Notes: generated by a model not told the origin, from the sequence alone. Positions 14,294 through 22,580 are shown, numbered from the stretch's first letter. The stretch is 26,737 nucleotides of DNA from DATADF01 sp046263155 (GCA_046263155.1 JBHELF010000141.1:1-26737); one strand, 5' to 3'. Numbers and translations: made by a program.

Positions 14294-14742
14294 GTGCGGC
14301 TCCGGTAGGCCTGCAACGCCAGTTCCACGCGTTCGCGATCCTCCGGCGAGACCGTGGCTTGTCCGGGCGCGGCTCGGCGCTTCCACCGGGATACAAGAAG
14401 GAGGGCCGTGACGAGTCCCGCGCCGATGGCCCCGATAGGCAGTATCCATGCGAGCAATCCGGTCCCCCGGGACGGCGGCGTGGCCCGGATCGAGGGGCCG
14501 AACTCATCCTCGAGGCGCTGCATGATCTCCGCCCTCGACATTCCTTCCTCGGCCCAGCCCACGATGTGGGACCGCAGGCGGGCGGCCGCGTCGGAGGGGC
14601 AATCATGGAGCGTGACGCCCGGGCAATAGGGCGACATGATCTGATTCGAGATGTCGTTCGCGACATCTTCGGGCGCGGCGATCGCCGGCGACATGAGAAG
14701 CGATCCGGCGAGGCCCAGCATCACTACCGCGAGGGTTCTCAT
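14290..14742 (-). CDS. ccmH: CcmH-type thiol-disulfide protein with an atypical CX7C site
   Basis: Reduces apocytochrome c so haem can attach. The 150-residue protein has a signal peptide (cleaved near AIAA, residues 20-23), the CcmH three-helix domain (about 24-90), a transmembrane helix (about 97-118) and a basic cytoplasmic tail. The family's C-terminal pattern EEGMSRAEIMQRLEDEFG is clear. The usual LRCxxC active site is replaced by MSPYCPGVTLHDCPS, with cysteines seven residues apart (C40, C48). I have seen this form only in a minority of CcmH homologues. Its ATG overlaps the ccmF stop (ATGA at 14742-14739); the longer frame to 14883 lies inside ccmF and was rejected. Confidence 0.88.
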   Translation of the reverse strand: MRTLAVVMLGLAGSLLMSPAIAAPEDVANDISNQIMSPYCPGVTLHDCPSDAAARLRSHIVGWAEEGMSRAEIMQRLEDEFGPSIRATPPSRGTGLLAWILPIGAIGAGLVTALLLVSRWKRRAAPGQATVSPEDRERVELALQAYRSRT

Positions 14743-16745
14743 GGAGCCACCAGGTCGGGCTCGCGCGCGCTCGGCACCCGGAGGCGCGTGGTCGCCTTGC
14801 GAGTTGCGGGTTGAACTCCGGGAGTCCCCGATATCAAGACGACCATTCCGCCGAGCATGACGGCCGCGCCGACCCAGATCCACCAGGTCAGGGGATTCAC
14901 AAAGCTTCGGACTGCGGCCGATCCGTCGCGGTCGAAGGATGTGACCACGACGTACAGGTCTTCAATAGGAGTAGAGCGGATGGCGACCTCGCTTTGAGCC
15001 TGGCGTTGCGCGAGGTGGAAGTTGCGCTGGGGCGCGAGCGTGCCGATAGCGCGACCCTCTCGCTGCACCGCGATGTCGGCGACGAAAATCTGTTTCTCCG
15101 GGGTTCGCTCCGAGCGCGCCCGTTGATATGTCAGTCGGTAGGACCCGACCATCATGGATTCCCCTGGGTCCAGGAGGGCGTGTCGCTCCGTGCGAAAGGC
15201 CGCCCCGGACAGTCCGATGACGATCAAGACCACGCCAAGGTGAACCACGTATCCCCCGTAACGCCGGCGGTTGCGCATCAAGGTGCGGGCCAGCGCCGCG
15301 AACCACCCGATTCGCTCGCGACGACGAAAGATGCGGCTCCCGCGCACAAACTCGGCCCCGACGGCGGTCGACGTAAAGCCGCACAGTCCGAAGGCGAGCA
15401 AGGCGCCGACACTTCTCACGCCAAGTAACGCCGCCGCCACAACCACGACGGTCCCGGCGATGAGCGGGGTGCGCAGCACGCGGCCAAACGCATTGGTGGT
15501 CATCCCCCGCCAGGAGATGAGGGGGCCGATTCCCGTCAGAGCCAGAAGAGCGAGGCCGATGGGGATGAACACTGCGTTGAAGAACGGTGGTCCTACCGAT
15601 AGCCGGACGCCACTCAGCAACTCATGGACGACCGGGTAGATCGTTCCCCAGAACACCGTGAAGGCCGCCGCGACGAACAAAACGTTGTTGAACAGAAAAG
15701 CGGACTCCCGGGAGAGAGCGGACTCCAGGCGGTTCTCGCCCCGGAGGAACCGAGATCGAAGAGCCACGAGGGCCAACCCTCCCAGGAGCATCGCGGCCAG
15801 GAAAGGCAGAAACCATTTCCCGATCGGCCCCTCCGTGAATGTGTGGATCGAGGAAAGCAGCCCGGAGCGCGTCAGAAAGGTGCCGAAAACGGCAAGCACA
15901 TAGGTGAGCAGGATGAGAACGACGTTCCACATCTTGAACATGCGGCGGCGCTCCTGGATGACGACCGAGTGAAGAAAGGCCGTGGCCGTAAGCCAGGGCA
16001 TGAAAGATGCGTTCTCAACGGGGTCCCAGGCCCAATAGCCGCCCCATCCCAGCTCCGTGTAGGCCCAGGCGCCCCCGAGAACAATGCCGATCGAAAGCGC
16101 GCTCCAGGCCAACAAAGTCCAGCGCCGCGTCGTAGTGAACCAGCTATCGGTTAGCGAGCCGCGCAGCAGCGCCGCGATCGCGAGGGCGAAAGGAATCGAG
16201 AAGCCGACGAAGCCCGTATACAGAAGAGGTGGATGCACCAGCATCCCCGGCGATTGAAGCAGCGGATTCAAGCCCCTCCCGTCGACGGGCACGTCCGCGA
16301 GCCGAGCGAACGGGTCGGCCGCAAACACCAGGAGGCCGAGAAAGAAGAGCGCGATCCCGGCGAGAACGCCCGCCGCGAAACCTCTGCCGTCCTCCGGTCT
16401 GCGAAGCAGAAAAGCGCTTGCGAATGCGGTCAGCAGGAGAGTCCAGAAAAGCAGCGAGCCTTCCATCCCTCCCCACAGTGCCGCGAGCATGTAGGGGCCC
16501 GGCAGGGAGCGGGACGAGTAATTGACGACGTAGCGAAGTGAGAAGTCGTGGGCAAAAAGGGCACTCACGAGCGCGATCGCGCCCACAAATGCCAAGCCCG
16601 CAGTGACGTAGAGAGCCCGAGCGCCGGCCTCTTTCAGGTCGGCCCGCCTTCGGGCCGCGCCGACCCATGAAAGAACCAGAGACGCCACGCAGAAGATGAC
16701 CGCGGCCATCAACGAAGGCCGCCCCAGGCCGGCGAGGGAGGTCAT
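14739..16745 (-). CDS. ccmF: Cytochrome c haem lyase subunit CcmF
   Basis: Large integral membrane protein that, with CcmH, joins haem to the CXXCH cysteines of apocytochromes. The 668-residue protein has about 14-15 helices and the WWD domain WGGYWAWDPVENASFMPWL (235-251). Conserved histidines lie in the expected loops: H171 in GMLVHPPLLYTGFVG, H259, and H301 in FLTRSGLLSSIHTF. The C-terminal outer domain (about 520-630) precedes a last helix. Length is normal. The ATG at 16745 follows the ccmE stop by 13 bases, and the stop overlaps ccmH. Assignment is very secure. Confidence 0.97.
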   Translation of the reverse strand: MTSLAGLGRPSLMAAVIFCVASLVLSWVGAARRRADLKEAGARALYVTAGLAFVGAIALVSALFAHDFSLRYVVNYSSRSLPGPYMLAALWGGMEGSLLFWTLLLTAFASAFLLRRPEDGRGFAAGVLAGIALFFLGLLVFAADPFARLADVPVDGRGLNPLLQSPGMLVHPPLLYTGFVGFSIPFALAIAALLRGSLTDSWFTTTRRWTLLAWSALSIGIVLGGAWAYTELGWGGYWAWDPVENASFMPWLTATAFLHSVVIQERRRMFKMWNVVLILLTYVLAVFGTFLTRSGLLSSIHTFTEGPIGKWFLPFLAAMLLGGLALVALRSRFLRGENRLESALSRESAFLFNNVLFVAAAFTVFWGTIYPVVHELLSGVRLSVGPPFFNAVFIPIGLALLALTGIGPLISWRGMTTNAFGRVLRTPLIAGTVVVVAAALLGVRSVGALLAFGLCGFTSTAVGAEFVRGSRIFRRRERIGWFAALARTLMRNRRRYGGYVVHLGVVLIVIGLSGAAFRTERHALLDPGESMMVGSYRLTYQRARSERTPEKQIFVADIAVQREGRAIGTLAPQRNFHLAQRQAQSEVAIRSTPIEDLYVVVTSFDRDGSAAVRSFVNPLTWWIWVGAAVMLGGMVVLISGTPGVQPATRKATTRLRVPSAREPDLVAP

Positions 16746-16758
16746 CGGCTCCGCGGTT

Positions 16759-17157
16759 TCAGGCCGCGGTTTTGAACTTGGAGGGGCACTTCGCGAGAAC
16801 CTCCGAGGCGACGAATTCCACCTCGTCGCCGGCGCCGTCCACGGGCCGACCGAGCGCTACGACCTCGGAGTTAGCGCGGAAGGTGTCGGGCAGAGGCGCC
16901 TCGGTCCGGATCTCCAGTGGTGTCTCGCCGTCGCTGATCACGAAGTGGGTGGCGATGCCCTCCGTGACGATGGATCCGGGAACCACCTTGCCGTTGACGC
17001 GAACGTCGCGTGTGATCTCGGCGCGCTCGATCGCGCTCACCTCCGTCGTGGTCATGTAAAAGGCGGCCGCCCCGGGGCGCGTCATGGCCCACAACATCAG
17101 GCCGACCAAGACGGCGACCACCGCACCGCCTCCGATCAAGAACTTCGCTCGTGGCAC
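16759..17157 (-). CDS. ccmE: Haem chaperone CcmE, cysteine variant
   Basis: Membrane-anchored OB-fold protein that carries haem from CcmC to CcmF. The 132-residue protein has an N-terminal helix (about 6-26) and the CcmE beta-barrel (AEITRDVRVNGKVVPGSI ... HFVISDG ... EVVALGR). Standard CcmE ends with HxxxY, whose histidine binds haem covalently. Here the site is LAKCPSKF: a cysteine (C124) in place of the histidine and phenylalanine (F128) in place of the tyrosine. This is the cysteine class known in archaea and some bacteria, with a further Tyr-to-Phe change. It lies between ccmG (3-base gap) and ccmF. Confidence 0.93.
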   Translation of the reverse strand: MPRAKFLIGGGAVVAVLVGLMLWAMTRPGAAAFYMTTTEVSAIERAEITRDVRVNGKVVPGSIVTEGIATHFVISDGETPLEIRTEAPLPDTFRANSEVVALGRPVDGAGDEVEFVASEVLAKCPSKFKTAA

Positions 17158-17160
17158 GGC

Positions 17161-17766
17161 CTAAGTCTCCCTCAACATCGACTCGATTTGGTTTCGCAGC
17201 GACTTGGCCGTGACGGGGCCGAGGACCGTGCTTCCGCCTGCATCGCTGAGCACCTTGCCCGAGAAGAGGCTCGCGAGCTTCCACTCGCGATCGATGAAGA
17301 ACGTCTGGGGGAGAAACGCATCGTTGATCCCCAGGGCACGGGCCAGTTGTCCGCCCTCATCCTTGACGAGGGGAAAGGTCATGCCGAATGCATCCGCGAA
17401 CCTTTGCGCTGCGACGGCCGAATCGCGCGCCACGTTGACTCCGAGCACGACGACGCCCTCATCTTTGTAGTCGCGCCACGCCCGGTCTAGGACGGGCGCT
17501 TCCTCCTTGCACGAGTAGCAGGAGGAGGCCCAGAAGTTCAGCACCACCGCCTTGCCTCGAAGCCCCTCGCTGTCGATGCGGCCTGCGCCCGCCAGCAGGG
17601 GGAGATCGAATTCGGGCGCCGCACTGCCTGGCCCGATCTCGGAGGCGGTGGGCCGCAACGCCACGAATCCGATCGCGACCACCACCGCCGTGATCGCGAT
17701 CCACACCGCTACGCGCGGTAGCCGAGATGAGTGTTTGGAATCTTCCAGTTCGTCAAGTGGAACCAC
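17161..17766 (-). CDS. ccmG: Membrane-anchored thioredoxin-like protein CcmG/ResA type
   Basis: Reduces disulfides of apocytochrome c or CcmH on the outer face. The 201-residue protein has a short cytoplasmic N-terminus, a helix (about 19-37) and a TlpA-type thioredoxin fold (PEFDLPLLAG at 51-60, VVLNFWASSC, FFIDREW). The active site is CYSC (C83, C86) and the cis-proline is P153 in FLPQTFF. The residue before the first cysteine is Ser rather than the common Trp. I place the start at GTG 17766 because a near-perfect GGAGGT ribosome site sits six bases upstream (17778-17773). An ATG at 17811 has no ribosome site. First gene of the ccm operon, divergent from coxB. Confidence 0.88.
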   Translation of the reverse strand: MVPLDELEDSKHSSRLPRVAVWIAITAVVVAIGFVALRPTASEIGPGSAAPEFDLPLLAGAGRIDSEGLRGKAVVLNFWASSCYSCKEEAPVLDRAWRDYKDEGVVVLGVNVARDSAVAAQRFADAFGMTFPLVKDEGGQLARALGINDAFLPQTFFIDREWKLASLFSGKVLSDAGGSTVLGPVTAKSLRNQIESMLRET

Positions 17767-17852
17767 CGGGTTACCTCCCGGGGATTCAGGGTATCGGCCC
17801 GGAGGACTCATATATATTCCGCTCGGCCCTGTCGCTGCTTTCCGGAGATTGG
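17767..17852. promoter_or_regulatory. Divergent promoter region between the ccm and cox operons
   Basis: An 86-base gap between the divergent ccmG and coxB starts. It contains an AT-rich island, CATATATATTC (17809-17819), in otherwise GC-rich DNA, which can supply a -10 box in both directions (TATATT forward at 17813-17818; TATATA on the minus strand). A strong ribosome site GGAGGT for ccmG is on the minus strand at 17778-17773, and CCGGAG precedes the coxB ATG. No convincing -35 hexamers are visible. Shared -10 DNA would tie expression of cytochrome c maturation to that of the oxidase. Confidence 0.5.
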
Positions 17853-18881
17853 ATGACGGCACCTCGGCGAGGACGGACCGCTGCACTGACCGCAGGGCTG
17901 GCACTATTCGCCGCTGCGTGCGCCGAGGACGCTCCCCAGGACTTTCTCAACCACCCGGTGGGCCGCAACGCGGAGAGCGCGGACCGCCTCTGGGACCTCA
18001 CTTTCCTCGTCGCGGCGGTCATCTTCTTTCTCGTGGAGGCCGCCCTCGTCTACGCGCTCGTCCGCTTTCGCCATAGGCCGGGCAGAGAGGCGGCCGATTT
18101 CCACGGAAACACCCGGCTCGAGGTCGTACTGACTTTGATCCCCGCGCTGATTCTCGTGGGTATCGCGATTCCCACGGTGTCCACGATCTTCAGGCTGGCC
18201 GGAAAACCCGCCAACCCCTTGGAGGTCAAGGTCATAGGGCACCAGTTCTGGTGGGAGTACCAGTACGACACGAATGCCGACGGCCGGGCCGATCTGGTAA
18301 CGGCAAACGAAATGCATATCCCGACCGACAGAGCAGTCTTCTTGATCATCGAGGGCGCGACCGACGATGTGATCCATAGCTTCTGGGTGCCGCGACTGAG
18401 CGGCAAGCAGGATGTCGTGCCGGGCCGGCCCGCGAGCATGACTCTTCGGACCGACGAGCCGGGTGTCTACCTCGGACAGTGCACCGAGTTCTGCGGGCTG
18501 TCACACGCCAATATGCGGCTGCGTGTCGTCGCCCAGACTCCGGATGAGTTCGATGCCTGGGTCGCGGAGCAGCAGGCCCCCGCCGAACTTCCGGCCTCAG
18601 GGCCGGCTGCGGCCGGAGCTCAAGAATTCCTTACCGGTGCGTGCGTCGAATGCCACACGGTGGCGGGCACTGAGGCGCAAGGACGGGTAGGGCCGAACCT
18701 GACTCACTTTGCCAGCCGTAGTACCTTCGCCGGCGCGACCTTCCGAGTGAGCGACGAGGAGCAGCTACGCGCCTGGCTGCGAGATCCGCCGGGAGAGAAG
18801 CCCGGCGTTCGGATGCCCAACCTCGGGCTCTCTGAACAACAGATAAACGACCTCGTGGCGTTCCTCTATACGCTCGAATGA
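17853..18881 (+). CDS. coxB: caa3-type cytochrome c oxidase subunit II with fused cytochrome c domain
   Basis: Receives electrons through its own cytochrome c domain and passes them to the CuA centre and subunit I. The 342-residue protein starts with a lipoprotein-like signal (lipobox region LFAAAC, C23), then two helices (about 48-70 and 90-113). The aromatic patch QFWWEYQY (131-138) and the CuA ligands H175, C210, E212, C214, H218 and M221 (GQCTEFCGLSHANM) are intact. A C-terminal cytochrome c domain follows: CVECH (C264, C267, H268) and axial M321 in VRMPNLG. The start is ATG 17853 with GGAG just upstream; the frame is open to 17727, but that reaches into ccmG. Needs the Ccm system encoded next door to be haem-loaded. 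Confidence 0.96.
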   Translation: MTAPRRGRTAALTAGLALFAAACAEDAPQDFLNHPVGRNAESADRLWDLTFLVAAVIFFLVEAALVYALVRFRHRPGREAADFHGNTRLEVVLTLIPALILVGIAIPTVSTIFRLAGKPANPLEVKVIGHQFWWEYQYDTNADGRADLVTANEMHIPTDRAVFLIIEGATDDVIHSFWVPRLSGKQDVVPGRPASMTLRTDEPGVYLGQCTEFCGLSHANMRLRVVAQTPDEFDAWVAEQQAPAELPASGPAAAGAQEFLTGACVECHTVAGTEAQGRVGPNLTHFASRSTFAGATFRVSDEEQLRAWLRDPPGEKPGVRMPNLGLSEQQINDLVAFLYTLE

Positions 18882-18906
18882 CCGTCACAAGGGGAAGGAA
18901 GCTCTG

Positions 18907-20766
18907 ATGGCTACCGCAGCGCTCGCGCAGAGAGGTTATTTCCGTCGGCCGACGGCGACGACGGGTGTGTGGAGCTGGTTCACGACCGTCGATCACAAGA
19001 AGATCGGGATCCTCTACGGCATCACAGCCTTTGTCTTCTTCCTCATAGGTGGGATCGAAGCCGTGCTCGTGCGCATGCAGCTGACGGGACCCAACGGCGA
19101 CCTGCTCTCGGCCGAGATGTACAACCAGTTCTTCACGATGCACGGACTGACGATGATCTTCCTCGTCATCATGCCCATGGGCGTCGGCATCATGAACTAC
19201 GTCATCCCTCTCATGATCGGCGCTCGCGACGTCGCCTTCCCGCGGCTGAACGCCTTCAGCTACTGGGTCTTTCTTCTCGGCGGCATCTTCATCTATTCGA
19301 GCTTCTTCCTCGGGGGGGCACCGAGCGGCGGTTGGTTCGCGTACGCGCCGCTAAACCGTCTCCTTCCAGGAAACGGCATGACTTTCTACTCGCTGGGTCT
19401 GCAAATCCTCGGCGTTGCATCACTGGCCGGCGCCGTGAACTTCATCGTGACAATCATCAACATGCGAGCTCCCGGGATGACCTTCATGCGCATGCCGGTG
19501 TTCGTCTGGATGACGCTCGTTACAGCGTTCCTTCTGCTGTTCGCCATGCCGGTGATCGCCGTGGCGCTGTTCCAACTGATGTTCGATCGCGTCTACGGCG
19601 CCAACTTCTTCAATCCGGCGATGGGGGGAGATCCGATCTTGTGGCAACACCTCTTCTGGGTGTTCGGCCATCCCGAGGTGTACATCCTCATCCTGCCGGC
19701 GATGGGCATCGTGTCCGAGGTGCTGCCGGTTTTCTCGCGGAAGTCGTTGTTCGGCTACGCGGCGATCGTCTTCTCCGGGATCGCGATCGGTTTCATGGGC
19801 TGGGGGGTGTGGGCCCACCACATGTTTGCCGCCGGGCTAGGCCCCGTGGCCAACTCTGCCTTCGCTCTCTCGACGATGTTTATCGCGGTTCCAACGGGCG
19901 TAAAGATCTTCAATTGGCTGGGCACCTTGTGGGGCGGGGACATCAGGTTCAAGGCCCCGTTGCTATTTGCGATCGGGTTCGTGTCCATGTTCATCATCGG
20001 CGGACTGTCCGGTGTAACTCACGCGGTTGTTCCCAGCGACCAGCAGCAAACCGACACGTATTACATAGTCGCTCACTTCCACTACGTGCTCTTCGGGGGA
20101 GCCATATTCGGGATTTTCTCGGGTCTGTACTACTGGTGGCCGAAGGTCTTTGGGCGCTTCCTGTCCGATGGGCTGGGCAAGCTCCACTTCGCGCTGATGT
20201 TCATCGGTTTCAACCTCACATTCGCTCCGATGCACATCCTCGGTCTGCAAGGGATGCCTCGGCGGATCTATACCTATCCCGAGGGGATGGGCTGGGACTT
20301 CTGGAACTTCATCGAAACGATCGGAGCCTTCACCATCGCAGGCGCGACTCTGGTCTTCATCCTGAATGTGGCCCTCAGCCGCAGGCGCGGCGAGGAGGCC
20401 GGACCCGATCCGTGGGACGGCCGGACGGTTGAGTGGATGACCTCCTCACCGCCGCCCGAGTACAACTTCGAGGAGATACCCGAAGTCAAGACGCGCGACG
20501 ACTTCTGGCATCGGAAGTACGCGCCCGCGCCCGGAGCTCCCGCTCCCGTTCGCGTGTTCGCAGGAGGCGCCAATGGTCCCGAAGAGGGCCACGGAATACA
20601 CATGCCCTCGCCGTCCTATTTCCCTCTGGTCGCGGCCGGCGGCATTCCCTTGATGGCCTACGGAGTGATCTATTCGCCTCTGCTGATCGCGGGCGGCGCC
20701 GTGCTGGCGTTGGTTGGGTTCTATGGATGGGTTCTCGAGCCGCCTACCGCCGAGGAGGTGCATTGA
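18907..20766 (+). CDS. coxA: Cytochrome c oxidase subunit I (A1-type haem-copper oxidase)
   Basis: Catalytic subunit that reduces oxygen and pumps protons. The 619-residue protein has 12 core helices and the full ligand set: H79 and H392 for low-spin haem a, H390 for haem a3, H255, H304 and H305 for CuB, and Y259 for the His-Tyr cross-link in FGHPEVY. The glutamate E257 in that motif places it in the A1 family with a D-channel. A C-terminal extension of about 120 residues after the core, rich in charged and Pro residues, ends with two more hydrophobic helices (about 573-590 and 594-608). AAGGAAG lies six bases before the ATG. Second gene of the cox operon, 25 bases after coxB. Confidence 0.98.
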   Translation: MATAALAQRGYFRRPTATTGVWSWFTTVDHKKIGILYGITAFVFFLIGGIEAVLVRMQLTGPNGDLLSAEMYNQFFTMHGLTMIFLVIMPMGVGIMNYVIPLMIGARDVAFPRLNAFSYWVFLLGGIFIYSSFFLGGAPSGGWFAYAPLNRLLPGNGMTFYSLGLQILGVASLAGAVNFIVTIINMRAPGMTFMRMPVFVWMTLVTAFLLLFAMPVIAVALFQLMFDRVYGANFFNPAMGGDPILWQHLFWVFGHPEVYILILPAMGIVSEVLPVFSRKSLFGYAAIVFSGIAIGFMGWGVWAHHMFAAGLGPVANSAFALSTMFIAVPTGVKIFNWLGTLWGGDIRFKAPLLFAIGFVSMFIIGGLSGVTHAVVPSDQQQTDTYYIVAHFHYVLFGGAIFGIFSGLYYWWPKVFGRFLSDGLGKLHFALMFIGFNLTFAPMHILGLQGMPRRIYTYPEGMGWDFWNFIETIGAFTIAGATLVFILNVALSRRRGEEAGPDPWDGRTVEWMTSSPPPEYNFEEIPEVKTRDDFWHRKYAPAPGAPAPVRVFAGGANGPEEGHGIHMPSPSYFPLVAAGGIPLMAYGVIYSPLLIAGGAVLALVGFYGWVLEPPTAEEVH

Positions 20767-20767
20767 T

Positions 20768-21367
20768 ATGGCCGTGACTGCCGAGGCTCACCACCCGCCC
20801 ACATCGACCGGCCTCGCCCACACGAAGATCGCGATGTGGGCCTTCCTGGGATCGGAGTGCCTTTTCTTTGGATCGCTGATCTCGACCTATCTCCTGTACC
20901 GCAATCGGGTTGTCGCGGGGCCGAAGCCGCACGAGATCTACGACATCCCCTACACGTCGGTCAGCTCCTTCGTGCTGCTGATGTCGAGTCTCACGATGGT
21001 TCTTGCGCTGGCTGCGATCCAGCATGGGGATCACCGGGGTCTGCGCGTCTGGTTGCTGGCCACCGCGACCCTCGGGATGGTCTTCATCGGAGGCCAGCTC
21101 TACGAATTCACGACGTTCGTCGAGGAGGGTCTCAACCTCTCCACCAGCACCTTCGGCAGTTCCTTCTTCGTGCTGACCGGCTTCCACGGGGCGCACGTGA
21201 CGGTCGGGATCCTGATGCTTCTCTCCCTCGTCGCGATGTCGGTCTTCGGCCGGCTCGGAACCGAGGATTCACACAAGGTGGAGTACATCGGCCTCTACTG
21301 GCACTTCGTTGACGTCGTATGGATCGTGATTTTCACCGTCGTCTATCTGATCCCCACGGGTACCTAA
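20768..21367 (+). CDS. coxC: Cytochrome c oxidase subunit III
   Basis: Supports the stability and proton uptake of subunit I. The 199-residue, five-helix protein begins with a hydrophilic stretch, then HTKIAMWAFLGSECLFFGSLI. It has the family landmarks GQLYEF, SSFFVLTGFHGAHVTVGI and VEYIGLYWHFVDVVWIVIF near the end. It lacks the first two helices of long subunit III, as is usual for caa3 oxidases. The start ATG at 20768 is one base after the coxA stop, with GAGGAGG about 12 bases upstream. The frame open from 20714 runs into coxA and is not used. Confidence 0.96.
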   Translation: MAVTAEAHHPPTSTGLAHTKIAMWAFLGSECLFFGSLISTYLLYRNRVVAGPKPHEIYDIPYTSVSSFVLLMSSLTMVLALAAIQHGDHRGLRVWLLATATLGMVFIGGQLYEFTTFVEEGLNLSTSTFGSSFFVLTGFHGAHVTVGILMLLSLVAMSVFGRLGTEDSHKVEYIGLYWHFVDVVWIVIFTVVYLIPTGT

Positions 21368-21369
21368 CC

Positions 21370-21702
21370 ATGGTCGACACTCAGGAACGCGCCCACAGCG
21401 AGCACTCCCATCCGGGTCCTCGGCAGTACGTCACGGTGGCCATCGTTCTGGCGGTCATCACCGCGATCGAGGTCGCGATCTATTACATCGAGGCGATCCG
21501 CGGGGTGCTGGTGCCTTTCCTGCTCGCTTTCTCGTTGCTCAAGTTCGCGCTCGTCGCGTTGTGGTTCATGCACCTGCGTTTCGATAGCCACCTTTATCGC
21601 CGGCTCTTCGTGGTCGGGATCGTGCTGGCCTTCGTCGTGTTCTTCATCGTGCTTTCCACGTTCCTGTTCCGGGGTGGCCCCGCGCCGCTCGTGACCCGCT
21701 AG
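21370..21702 (+). CDS. Cytochrome c oxidase subunit IV, prokaryotic (caa3 small subunit)
   Basis: Small subunit of the caa3 oxidase (COX4_pro family; CtaF/CoxD type). The 110-residue protein has a His-rich hydrophilic start, then three helices (about 19-38, 47-67 and 77-100) with the conserved LLKFALVALWFMHLRF segment (about 56-71). The ATG at 21370 follows the coxC stop by two bases. Function is stabilising rather than catalytic. Small size and the motif together make the family assignment reliable. Confidence 0.93.
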   Translation: MVDTQERAHSEHSHPGPRQYVTVAIVLAVITAIEVAIYYIEAIRGVLVPFLLAFSLLKFALVALWFMHLRFDSHLYRRLFVVGIVLAFVVFFIVLSTFLFRGGPAPLVTR

Positions 21703-21712
21703 CGGGACGCCC

Positions 21713-22579
21713 GTGCAACCCTCGATCGCGTGGGGCGGGTGGTCCACCTGGCATGCGCATCCCGACGTCTGGGTCCTGATGCTCAGTTTGCTCGGTGGCT
21801 ATTTCCTCGCGTTGCGAGTTGTGCGTGCACCTCTGGACGCGTCTGAAAGCGAGCGAGCGACACGGCGGCGAAAGCTCTTCTTTGTCGGCGGCATCGCGGT
21901 CCTGTGGATCGGAGCCGACTGGCCGGTCCATGAGCTGTCCGAGAACTATCTGTTCAGTGTGCACATGGTGCAGCACACGCTGTTCTCGCTCGTGGCGCCC
22001 CCGCTGCTGCTTTTGGGCCTGCCCCCCTGGCTCCTTCGCCAGCTGATCAGGTCCCCCCGCGTTTTGAAATTCGCGCGCTTCGTGACGCGGCCCGTCTTCG
22101 CGCTGCTTGCCTTCAACGCAGTCATCGCGATCACGCATTGGCCGACTCTGGTGGACCTGTCGCTGCGCTCGGAGCCAGTCCATCTCTTGATCCACACGGT
22201 GTTGGTGACCACTGCTTTGCTCATGTGGTTTCCGGTGATCAGTCCCCTGCCGGAGCTGGCCCGCCTTTCCGAGCCGGCCAAGATGCTCTATCTTTTCCTT
22301 CAATCGATCCTGCCGACCGTCCCGGCCTCGTTCCTCACGTTCGCGAACGCACCCATCTATCACTTCTACGAAACAGTTCCGCGACTGTGGGGAATCTCCG
22401 TCGTTACCGACCAGATGGTGGCCGGGTTGATCATGAAGATTTTGGGGGGCTTGTTACTGTGGACCGCGATCGCGATCTTGTTCTTTCGCTGGCATATGGC
22501 CGAGCAGAGGGCCGAACTGGAGACGGTGTCGTGGCCGGACTTCGAGCGCGAGCTCGATGCGTGGGAGCTGAGGCGGTGA
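21713..22579 (+). CDS. ctaG: CtaG-family copper chaperone for caa3 oxidase (Bacillus-type, integral membrane)
   Basis: Needed for assembly of CuB/CuA-containing caa3 oxidase in Bacillus-type systems; distinct from the single-helix Cox11 protein that shares the name ctaG. The 288-residue, seven-helix protein has the expected outer-face histidines in HMVQHTLFSL, ITHWPTLV and HLLIHTVLVTTALLMWFPVISPLPE (motif of the Caa3_CtaG family, shown in parts). The start is GTG 21713, ten bases after the subunit IV stop, with a weak GGGACG ribosome site. It lies between the oxidase structural genes and a copper protein gene, which fits a copper-delivery role. Confidence 0.93.
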   Translation: MQPSIAWGGWSTWHAHPDVWVLMLSLLGGYFLALRVVRAPLDASESERATRRRKLFFVGGIAVLWIGADWPVHELSENYLFSVHMVQHTLFSLVAPPLLLLGLPPWLLRQLIRSPRVLKFARFVTRPVFALLAFNAVIAITHWPTLVDLSLRSEPVHLLIHTVLVTTALLMWFPVISPLPELARLSEPAKMLYLFLQSILPTVPASFLTFANAPIYHFYETVPRLWGISVVTDQMVAGLIMKILGGLLLWTAIAILFFRWHMAEQRAELETVSWPDFERELDAWELRR

Positions 22580-22580
22580 C

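Noticed and set aside
13747..14814. A 355-codon plus-strand frame across the ccmH/ccmI-like region
   Set aside because: It is antisense to three well-supported overlapping genes and is mostly Arg-rich with no domain pattern.
18969..20432. A 487-codon open frame on the plus strand within coxA
   Set aside because: It lies in another frame of coxA, is rich in Arg/His/Pro typical of shifted high-GC coding DNA, and coxA itself is complete and unmistakable.
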